Assembly: GCF_027594745.1 (NCBI RefSeq)
Contig: NZ_CP110854.1
Location: 124,001 to 188,000, forward strand
Source: Saprospira grandis
Lineage (GTDB): Bacteria > Bacteroidota > Bacteroidia > Chitinophagales > Saprospiraceae
Length of the DNA stretch: 64,000 nt
Direction: 5' to 3'
Part shown: in pieces, positions 20,501 to 27,039 of the stretch
How the letters are laid out: each line of letters opens with the position of its first letter
Position numbering within the stretch: the stretch's first letter is position 1
Notes under the pieces: model-generated
Told to the model about the DNA's origin: nothing
Seen by the model: only the letters and a program-made list of their open reading frames with translations
Database searches by the model: none
Made by a program: the position numbers and the translations under genes

Positions 20501-21998
20501 GCAATGGGTTTAGTATACCTCGAAAGGCACGTCATTATTAAAATTAACGGAGTTTCAATGCTGCTTCGCCTGCAATGGGTTTAGTATCTAAAAGCGAAAC
20601 GCTTCAACTCTTCTAAGAGTGTTTCAATGCTGCTTCGCCTGCAATGGGTTTAGTATACGTTTGCTTCTTGAAGTAGAACACGGTCAGACTGTTTCAATGC
20701 TGCTTCGCCTGCAATGGGTTTAGTATTTATTTATGGTAGGGAATTCGGCTAAACCCTTAAAGTTTCAATGCTGCTTCGCCTGCAATGGGTTTAGTATTCT
20801 AGGGGTCTTGCAGCAGATTAAAACAGCCTTCGGTTTCAATGCTGCTTCGCCTGCAATGGGTTTAGTATACGGCAGCAGACTTCATTGCAGCCAACCAGGA
20901 AGTTTCAATGCTGCTTCGCCTGCAATGGGTTTAGTATCTATTTGGGTTGCGCTGTCCTTAGCAGCTTCAGTAGTTTCAATGCTGCTTCGCCTGCAATGGG
21001 TTTAGTATAAAGGGTTTCGGCCCGGCACATTTCTAGCAAACAGTTTCAATGCTGCTTCGCCTGCAATGGGTTTAGTATCTGTCAAGCAAGAACCCTAGTG
21101 CAGGGATTTCTAAGGGTTTCAATGCTGCTTCGCCTGCAATGGGTTTAGTATACGAACCCAATGCTGCATCATTGGGTATTAATTATGTTTCAATGCTGCT
21201 TCGCCTGCAATGGGTTTAGTATATGGTTAAAACTTATTAGCCAAGACAAAGGAGTGTTTCAATGCTGCTTCGCCTGCAATGGGTTTAGTATATATTTCTA
21301 TTTTTACTGACTACTACCCAGATTGGGGTTTCAATGCTGCTTCGCCTGCAATGGGTTTAGTATTAATGAGAGAGGTTTTGAAATTTATCCTAGCAAAGTT
21401 TCAATGCTGCTTCGCCTGCAATGGGTTTAGTATTGGAATTGTTTGGTGGGGGGTTTAAATAAAGGGGTTTCAATGCTGCTTCGCCTGCAATGGGTTTAGT
21501 ATTCTTTTGGGTATTGTAAAGAAACCGAAACCTCTCGTTTCAATGCTGCTTCGCCTGCAATGGGTTTAGTATAACTTTATGATAAAAAAATACGAGTTAA
21601 ATTCAAAGTTTCAATGCTGCTTCGCCTGCAATGGGTTTAGTATAGGATTTTAGGATTTGATGAGCTGGTTGAATTGAGAGTTTCAATGCTGCTTCGCCTG
21701 CAATGGGTTTAGTATCTACTGTTTGTGTTGTGACAATTTGCTCAAGCAAGTTTCAATGCTGCTTCGCCTGCAATGGGTTTAGTATAAGGCCCGCTATCAA
21801 GTTCGGCGAACTTTAGAATAGTTTCAATGCTGCTTCGCCTGCAATGGGTTTAGTATTAAATTTGTAGGAGCCACTAACAAAGACTCTATGGGGTTTCAAT
21901 GCTGCTTCGCCTGCAATGGGTTTAGTATAATAGTGTCATCCAGTATCTCAACCAGCATATCGGTTTCAATGCTGCTTCGCCTGCAATGGGTTTAGTAT
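8534..21998 (-). CRISPR. very large CRISPR array, 190 repeats by hand count
   Basis: The repeat is 36 bp. On the plus strand it begins GTTTCAATGCTGCTTCGCC and ends TGCAATGGGTTTAGTAT. Spacers are about 33-38 bp, giving a period near 71 bp. By hand I counted 190 repeats and 189 spacers. The leftmost copy (8534-8569) is degenerate in its first seven bases, and copies 2, 3 and the one at 12599 carry CTTTGCC instead of CTTCGCC. All others checked are identical. Degeneracy at the left and an AT-rich leader at the right indicate transcription on the minus strand. The crRNA repeat then ends in ATTGAAAC, the usual 5' handle of type I-B/III crRNAs. No cas1, cas2 or cas6 lies next to it; the only cas gene in the window is cmr6 at the right edge. 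Reading frames across the array (repeated FQCCFACNGFS, FNAASPAMGLV) are artefacts. Confidence 0.98.
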
Positions 21999-22197
21999 AG
22001 ATAATACATCATATAATTTAAAAATCCATAAGAAAGCTATAACCGACATCAGAGCTATAAAACTCTAAGATATACCACAAAGCTCCCAAACGCTCTTTTT
22101 TCATTTTAAGAAAGTTTTAAGATTTGGATTTTCCCACTATCTAAAGACATTTCCTGCTCACAATATAAAACTTATCTCCTATACTTCCTAATTTAAT
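21999..22197 (-). promoter_or_regulatory. CRISPR leader region
   Basis: About 200 bp of AT-rich, non-coding sequence directly right of the last perfect repeat. It lies opposite the degenerate end of the array, so it fits a leader that drives transcription leftwards and marks the site of new spacer insertion. No promoter box can be assigned with confidence. Confidence 0.65.
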
Positions 22198-22218
22198 TTT
22201 GGCCCCTTTTTCCGCAGC

Positions 22219-22388
22219 CTACAGGCGGCAAAGCCGCCGCAGGCCGAAGGCCAAACGGCCTAGCGATGTGCAGGGGTGGCCGAAGGCCAGACCGAAGGCG
22301 AAACGAAGTGAAGCCTGAAGGGCCGAGCAGACCTGCGAGCCCCGAAACGTAGCGCCGCAAGGCCGTAGGCCGCAGCGGAGGCCCCTCC
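22219..22388 (-). repeat. family A element (A7)
   Basis: A minus-strand copy: GGGGCCT, hairpin region GCGGCCTACGGCCTTGC, GCTACGTTTCGGGGCTCGC, core GGTCTGCTCGGCCCTTC, swapped hairpin around GCTTCACTTCG, GGTCTGG, hairpin CCTTCGG, ACATCGCTAGGCC, terminal GGCGGC TTT GCCGCC. It separates the leader from pyrG. Confidence 0.7.
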
Positions 22389-22443
22389 CCCACTCCTTAA
22401 CAGTAATTTGATTTTATAAGCCAAAGAGCCAGCAAAAAAACCG

Positions 22444-22451
22444 TATTTTTG
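22444..22451 (+). promoter_or_regulatory. Bacteroidota -7 box upstream of pyrG
   Basis: TATTTTTG matches the Bacteroidota consensus TAnnTTTG, 33 bases before the first possible pyrG start. No clear TTG element is found at the expected -33 spacing, so this is a partial match. Confidence 0.4.
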
Positions 22452-22483
22452 CCCCCATTACCGCTTATCTAAATCCGTACGAT

Positions 22484-24109
22484 ATGAAAAATATTATGAC
22501 CAAGTATATCTTTGTTACAGGTGGAGTGAGCTCCTCTTTGGGCAAAGGAATTATTGCCGCCTCCGTGGGTAAACTCCTGCAAGCCAGGGGCTTTTCAGTG
22601 ACCGTCCTGAAGCTAGACCCCTATATCAATGTGGACCCCGGCACCCTGAACCCCTACGAACATGGCGAATGCTATGTGACCGAAGATGGGGCCGAAACGG
22701 ACCTCGATCTTGGCCATTATGAACGCTTCCTCAACCAAAATAGCTCGCAGGCCAATAATGTGACCACGGGTAGAATTTACCAAAGCGTGATTAACCGAGA
22801 AAGAGCCGGCGATTACCTGGGCAAAACGGTGCAGGTGGTCCCCCATATTACGAACGAAATTAAACGCAATATCATGGCCCTGGCCAATCAGGGTAATTAC
22901 GATATTGTCTTGGTCGAAATTGGTGGCACGGTGGGCGATATTGAGTCTCTGCCCTATGTGGAAGCAATGCGGCAAATGCGCTGGGAACTCGGTCGAGAAA
23001 ACTGCCTGACGGTCCACCTCACTTTGGTCCCTTACCTTCGTGCAGCCGGCGAACTGAAAACAAAACCCACCCAACATTCGGTCAAAGAATTACTCGGCTC
23101 AGGTATCCAACCCGACATTCTGGTCTGCCGAACCGAGCATCCGCTCAGTATGGAAATCAAACGGAAATTGGCCCTCTTTTGTAATCTCGATGCCCCCTCG
23201 GTGATTGAGGCCCGGGATGCCAAAAGTATTTATGATGTGCCCATGCTGATGCTCAAGGAAAAACTGGACAGCAATATTCTGACAAAGCTTCGCTTGCTAG
23301 ACCGACATGAGCCCAAACTAGATCGCTGGAAGCGCTTTTTGGGCCAACTCAAAAACCCTATGCATGAAATTGAAATTGGGCTGGTGGGCAAATATATCGA
23401 GCTCCAAGATGCCTATAAATCGATTCATGAGGCCTTTATTCATGCCGGCGTGAGCAATGAATGTAAGGTACATATTCGCCATATTCACTCGGCCCATATC
23501 AATGAAAGTACGGTGGCCCAAGAACTCAAGGGACTATCTGCCGTGCTGGTGGCCCCAGGTTTTGGCGAAAGAGGGGTAGAGGGAAAAATTACGGCCATTC
23601 GCTATCTAAGAGAAAATAATATCCCTTTTCTGGGTATCTGTCTGGGCATGCAATGCGCCGTGATTGAGTTTGCCCGTCATGTTTTGGGCCTCCAACAAGC
23701 CAATTCTACCGAAATGCAGGCCCAAACGCCCGAGCCCGTGATTTCCCTAATGGAGGAACAAGAACGCATTGAGAATTTGGGCGGCAGTATGCGCCTAGGC
23801 GCCTACCCCTGCCAGCTCCAAGAAGGCAGCAAAATGGCCCAAATCTATGGCCAAAAAGAGATTTCTGAACGCCATCGCCACCGCTATGAGTTCAATAATA
23901 ATTATCTGCAAGCCTTTGAGGAGGCCGGCCTGATCGCCTCTGGTCGCAACCCAGAAACAGGACTCGTAGAGGCCGTAGAACTCAAAAATCACCCCTGGTT
24001 TTTGGCCGTTCAATTTCATCCCGAATATAAAAGTCGAGTAGAAAATCCCCACCCAATTTTTATCGATTTTATCCGCGCTGCCCTAGCCTATAAGGAAAGT
24101 GAAGCCTAG
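22484..24109 (+). CDS. pyrG: CTP synthase
   Basis: CTP synthase converts UTP and glutamine to CTP in the cytosol, using ATP. The 541 residues match the usual family length. The N-terminal synthase domain shows KYIFVTGGVSSSLGKGI with the P-loop, KLDPYINVDPGTLNPYEHGE and ETDLDLGHYERF. The C-terminal class I glutamine amidotransferase domain shows the nucleophile Cys386 in GICLGMQ and the His512/Glu514 pair in FHPEY. Family members usually begin M-x-K-Y-I-F-V-T-G-G, so translation may start at Met5 rather than Met1. The gene appears monocistronic, preceded by a TAnnTTTG box and followed by a terminator hairpin at 24136. Every catalytic motif is intact. Confidence 0.98.
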   Translation: MKNIMTKYIFVTGGVSSSLGKGIIAASVGKLLQARGFSVTVLKLDPYINVDPGTLNPYEHGECYVTEDGAETDLDLGHYERFLNQNSSQANNVTTGRIYQSVINRERAGDYLGKTVQVVPHITNEIKRNIMALANQGNYDIVLVEIGGTVGDIESLPYVEAMRQMRWELGRENCLTVHLTLVPYLRAAGELKTKPTQHSVKELLGSGIQPDILVCRTEHPLSMEIKRKLALFCNLDAPSVIEARDAKSIYDVPMLMLKEKLDSNILTKLRLLDRHEPKLDRWKRFLGQLKNPMHEIEIGLVGKYIELQDAYKSIHEAFIHAGVSNECKVHIRHIHSAHINESTVAQELKGLSAVLVAPGFGERGVEGKITAIRYLRENNIPFLGICLGMQCAVIEFARHVLGLQQANSTEMQAQTPEPVISLMEEQERIENLGGSMRLGAYPCQLQEGSKMAQIYGQKEISERHRHRYEFNNNYLQAFEEAGLIASGRNPETGLVEAVELKNHPWFLAVQFHPEYKSRVENPHPIFIDFIRAALAYKESEA

Positions 24110-24135
24110 TATTTAGCGCTCCAAAAATAGAAAAA

Positions 24136-24163
24136 GGAGTTGTAGCCCGCTGGCTGCAACTCC
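24136..24163. terminator. bidirectional terminator between pyrG and the DUF1573 gene
   Basis: Stem GGAGTTG(T)AGCC / GGCTGCAACTCC with a CGCT loop, an A-run on the left and a T-run on the right. It can serve both convergent genes. Confidence 0.8.
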
Positions 24164-24186
24164 TTTTCTTTTAGCGCTTTAATCGC

Positions 24187-24735
24187 TTATTTTGTTTCTG
24201 TCGTTACTACATCGGCCTTGATGGTCAAACGAGTTTGAGCAGGATTCGTGTTGGCGGTTAGTGTCACAAATTTAGTTTGTGCACCTTTTTTGCCTGCAGA
24301 GTTAAACTCTACTTCAATTTCGCCAGATTCACCTGGAGCAATAGGCTCTTTAGGGTACTGAGGCACAGTACAACCACAAGATCCTTTGGCATTGGTAATG
24401 GTCAAAGGCTTGTCGCCATCATTAGTAAACTTAAAAGTATGTGTCACTTTTTCGCCTTGCTTAATGGTGCCAAAATCAAAGGCATCCTCGGCAAATTTCA
24501 TGCTTGTGGCCAAAGCGGGGTCTACAGCTTCCTGTGGGTTGCCAGACTGTTGAGCCTGGATGGATTGAGCGGGTTGCGTTCCAGTAGGTCCTACTGTGTT
24601 GTTATTCTGAACAGCAACATCGGTTTTGGTCGCTTCCACCTCGGCGGCAGAAACACCACCGCCACACTGCATAAAGGTAAATGCCATCAAGCCAATGAAT
24701 GCAAAGCTGAGAAATTGGGCTGCAAATCTTTTCAT
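24187..24735 (-). CDS. DUF1573 lipoprotein
   Basis: 182 residues. The signal MKRFAAQFLSFAFIGLMAFTF is followed by MQCGGG, with Cys24 as the probable lipidated residue, although the lipobox is not a perfect match. A low-complexity Gln/Thr/Asn linker covers residues about 35-75. The C-terminal half is a DUF1573 immunoglobulin-like domain: FDFGTIKQGEKVTHTFKFTN, the conserved SCGCTVP with its CxC motif, and EIEVEFNSAGKKG. DUF1573 domains are widespread in Bacteroidota; their function is unknown. A TACTTTTG -7 box lies upstream, followed by a small CCGCAA/TTGCGG hairpin in the predicted leader. Confidence 0.88.
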   Translation of the reverse strand: MKRFAAQFLSFAFIGLMAFTFMQCGGGVSAAEVEATKTDVAVQNNNTVGPTGTQPAQSIQAQQSGNPQEAVDPALATSMKFAEDAFDFGTIKQGEKVTHTFKFTNDGDKPLTITNAKGSCGCTVPQYPKEPIAPGESGEIEVEFNSAGKKGAQTKFVTLTANTNPAQTRLTIKADVVTTETK

Positions 24736-24788
24736 CTTCTAAAGAGAAATTTTGGTTAAAGTAATCTGTCCGCAAATCTTGCGGATAA

Positions 24789-24796
24789 CAAAAGTA
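24789..24796 (-). promoter_or_regulatory. -7 box upstream of the DUF1573 gene
   Basis: TACTTTTG on the minus strand fits TAnnTTTG and lies 54 bases before the start codon. A CCGCAAGATTTGCGG hairpin follows directly downstream. No -33 element could be placed. Confidence 0.4.
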
Positions 24797-24867
24797 CAGC
24801 TTTCATCGCAAAATGAGAAAAGCCATTCTTTAAAACAAACTTAAGGGGGAGAAGTTTTCTACTGTTC

Positions 24868-25034
24868 TTTTTATTTGGGGCTGCCCCTCCCTTCGGTCGG
24901 GTCGGGCTGTTTCGCAGCTCGCTGTTCGCTCGGCCCTGCGCCGCCTTCGGCGGCTGGGTCTGGCCCTTCGGGCCACCGCTGTCCATCCCTCAGCCGACGG
25001 CCCTGCGGGCCTTTGTAGGCGGCTCCGCCGCCTC
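24868..25034 (+). repeat. family A element (A8)
   Basis: A copy of the GGCTG subclass: GGGGCTG, CCCCTCCCTTCGGTCGGG, GTCGGGCTGTTTCGCAGCTCGC, core TCGGCCCT, swapped hairpin GCCGCC TTC GGCGGC, GGTCTGG, hairpin GGCCC TTC GGGCC, TGTCCATCCCTCAGCC. The closing CAGCC pairs with GGCTG. A GGCCC TGC GGGCC hairpin ends it. Confidence 0.8.
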
Positions 25035-25039
25035 CAATA

Positions 25040-25315
25040 CTAGTTTTCCTGGACCAAACTGTCCTTGGCCAATTGCTCGGCCCGATAAGCTTTCCATTTC
25101 TCTTCGGCTAGCTTCCAAACCGCCGACTTAGCATCCAATACTTCTTCCTTCAATTCGCTTTCCCAAAATGATTTAAAGCTCTTAAATTCTGTACGGGTCT
25201 CTGTTTTTAACCCCTCTATTTCCTGATATATGTAGTAGTAGAAAAATATGGAGGAGGCCAAAAAACTCAATAAAATCCCGAGCAATAAGCCCAGCCAAAA
25301 TGCAGTATTCTTCAT
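25040..25315 (-). CDS. small membrane-anchored coiled-coil protein
   Basis: 91 residues. The N-terminal transmembrane helix (residues about 5-29, WLGLLLGILLSFLASSIFFYYYI) is followed by a charged helical segment (about 30-85) rich in Glu, Lys and Trp. Its ATG overlaps the stop of the preceding gene by one base (TAATG), a sign of translational coupling. It is the third gene of the operon led by the ubiquitin-like protein at 25963. No known family. Confidence 0.7.
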   Translation of the reverse strand: MKNTAFWLGLLLGILLSFLASSIFFYYYIYQEIEGLKTETRTEFKSFKSFWESELKEEVLDAKSAVWKLAEEKWKAYRAEQLAKDSLVQEN

Positions 25316-25950
25316 TAGTTGTGGATTTTTACGGCCCGCTCAAAGCCCAAGCGCTCCAAATGGGCCTTGCGCGCCTGCTTGAGGTCAAAATCTTGAAAGC
25401 GAATCTGCGCCCGCAAAAAGTCAAAGGCAAAGTCAAAATCCATATACTGATAGCGAATAGGCAAGGTGCCCGGCCCCGCCATATCCGTCAGTTTCTTTTG
25501 GTTGAGGACCTGCAGCAGATCGCCTGCCAATTGCAAAAAGGGATTCAAATGGTTTTCGATAAATTGTTGGCGCTTCTCTCGGTCCAACTCAAACATTTCT
25601 TGGGCCAAACGGCAGTAGGCCTGCATAGCCGGACAATAATCCAGCACAAAGACATTGCTCAGCTCGTTGCGGCGCGCCCGAACCATTTCCCCGTTTTTTT
25701 CTCTCAACTGCTGCTTGAGGTCCTTCAAGATCAAGCGAATACGCTCGTTTTTTGCCTTGCAGGCATCCTCCAAAGCAAAAAGTTGGTCGTTGCGGCCCAA
25801 TTGCAATTTGGCAATTTCAGTTTGGTATTTGGCCAACTCGCCCATAAAGCGACTACGCGCCCAAAACCAACTTACCGCCACCAAGGCCAATAAGCCCGCA
25901 AAACTCAGGGCATAAAAAGGCAACTGCTCGACAAATTCGTCCCAGTTCAT
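25315..25950 (-). CDS. membrane-anchored coiled-coil protein
   Basis: 211 residues. One N-terminal transmembrane helix (about 13-31, YALSFAGLLALVAVSWFW) is followed by a coiled coil (about 35-95: heptad-like ELAKYQTEIAKLQL and IRLILKDLKQQLREK) and a helical C-terminal domain with YQYMDFDFAFDFLRAQIRF. It starts 12 bases after the ubiquitin-like gene and overlaps the next gene by one base, so the three form a tight operon. The large cytosolic part suggests a scaffold with its operon partners. No family recognised. Confidence 0.72.
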   Translation of the reverse strand: MNWDEFVEQLPFYALSFAGLLALVAVSWFWARSRFMGELAKYQTEIAKLQLGRNDQLFALEDACKAKNERIRLILKDLKQQLREKNGEMVRARRNELSNVFVLDYCPAMQAYCRLAQEMFELDREKRQQFIENHLNPFLQLAGDLLQVLNQKKLTDMAGPGTLPIRYQYMDFDFAFDFLRAQIRFQDFDLKQARKAHLERLGFERAVKIHN

Positions 25951-25962
25951 AAGTATAGGGGA

Positions 25963-26763
25963 TTAAATGAATGATAGAATAAGAAAGAAAAGACCCACCA
26001 CAGCCGCAGCAGCCAAAACAATATAAATACTCAGCAAAATAGGGCTCCAAATTCGCACTTTTTCTAGTACGGGCAAGCCCTCTTCTATTCGCAGCGCATA
26101 CAACAAACTATCTATACTTTGATAGGGCTCTGCCGTTGGCCGAACCGCATAGTTGGGGTCTATCGGAATAGCCGAAGGCGGCGGCAATTGCTCAATAATC
26201 AAATCTAATTTTTGATTTTGCTGTGCTTCTAATTCTTGCAGGCGCTTTTGCAAGTTTTCTAGCTCTTCCTCTATAGAAGCTTGCGAAACGGAGCGCAGCT
26301 GAAGGTAGGCCCCAGCGGCCAAGCCCTGCGCCCCAAAACTTTGGTCCAAAAACAAGGCCTCGCCCTTAAAGTAAAGGTTTAGGTCTCCGGGCAAGTCGCT
26401 CAAAAAGCCTTGATCGACTAGTTGCTGCAGCGCCTGCTGGGGCAATTGCTCCTCATCAAAGGCTAGGGGGGCATAAGTTTGGCCCAAAGGATCTTGTATA
26501 TAAATAAAATGCTTGACCGCTGGCCCTTCTTGCTCAATGCGCAAGATGCTGCCCTCATACAAATCACTAAGTTGCTGCAACTGCTGTTCGGCCTGCAAAA
26601 GCTGCTCGCCAAAAGCCAGTTGGTAGCTGCCCCCTCGGGGAAGGAAGCCACTAAGTTCCAGCTGCTCAATCATTTCGGCAGCAGAGAAACTAAGATCCAC
26701 CTCGGCATTCATGAGTGTGCCGTATTGCGGATGCATAAAATTTAAGTTGAGTATAGGTTCCAT
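25963..26763 (-). CDS. tandem ubiquitin-like (beta-grasp) protein with C-terminal membrane anchor
   Basis: 266 residues. Two consecutive segments (about 5-75 and 82-155) have the ubiquitin-like pattern: a hairpin, then a helix ending in a hydrophobic residue (AAEMIEQLELSGFL; PQQALQQLVDQGFL), then Y/L-x-L...G, and a final 'L..G..L.L' strand (LYEGSILRIEQ; LAAGAYLQLRSV). This resembles YukD/EsaB-type beta-grasp domains. A coiled coil (about 158-190) and a single C-terminal transmembrane helix (about 240-264) follow. Neither domain ends in a Gly-Gly tail, so a docking role is more likely than conjugation. First gene of a three-gene operon of membrane-anchored proteins. The fold call is by pattern only. 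Confidence 0.6.
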   Translation of the reverse strand: MEPILNLNFMHPQYGTLMNAEVDLSFSAAEMIEQLELSGFLPRGGSYQLAFGEQLLQAEQQLQQLSDLYEGSILRIEQEGPAVKHFIYIQDPLGQTYAPLAFDEEQLPQQALQQLVDQGFLSDLPGDLNLYFKGEALFLDQSFGAQGLAAGAYLQLRSVSQASIEEELENLQKRLQELEAQQNQKLDLIIEQLPPPSAIPIDPNYAVRPTAEPYQSIDSLLYALRIEEGLPVLEKVRIWSPILLSIYIVLAAAAVVGLFFLILSFI

Positions 26764-26887
26764 AGCTTATACTGGGGATATTTTGAATCCGAATATACTA
26801 AGATATCTCTTAAATAACAGTTTTTTGCCCAGAAAAGCAAAAGGCCCCAGCTGCAGAAGCAGCCGAGGCCTTTTTTTGGTCCATTTT

Positions 26888-27037
26888 GCGGCGGACAGGG
26901 CCGATAGGCCCGCAGGCTGAGGGGCTGTAGCAGGGCCGCCGAAGGCGGCAGACCAAGGAGCGCAGCGACGAAGGGCCGAGCAGACCTGCGAGCTGCGCAA
27001 TGGCCCGACCCGAGCGAAGCGAGTGGGCAGCCCCAAA
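26888..27037 (-). repeat. family A element (A9)
   Basis: It starts directly after the stop of the outer membrane protein on the same strand: GGGGCTGCCC, CTCGC TTC GCTCG, GTCGGGCC, core GGTCTGCTCGGCCCTTCG, swapped hairpin around TCGCTGCGCTCC, GGTCTGCC, GCC TTC GGC, CCCCTCAGCC. The closing CAGCC pairs with GGCTG. Confidence 0.75.
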
Positions 27038-27039
27038 TC

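Noticed and set aside
9200..21005. Many reading frames inside the CRISPR array with repeated FQCCFACNGFS, FNAASPAMGLV or TKPIAGEAALK segments
   Set aside because: They are translations of the 36-bp repeat in different frames. Frame changes at nearly every spacer and the perfect nucleotide repeat show non-coding origin.
22613..23077. Long antisense reading frames opposite pyrG, and similar ones opposite the outer membrane protein at 27040-29880
   Set aside because: These are shadows of strongly coding genes. They contain no recognisable domain.
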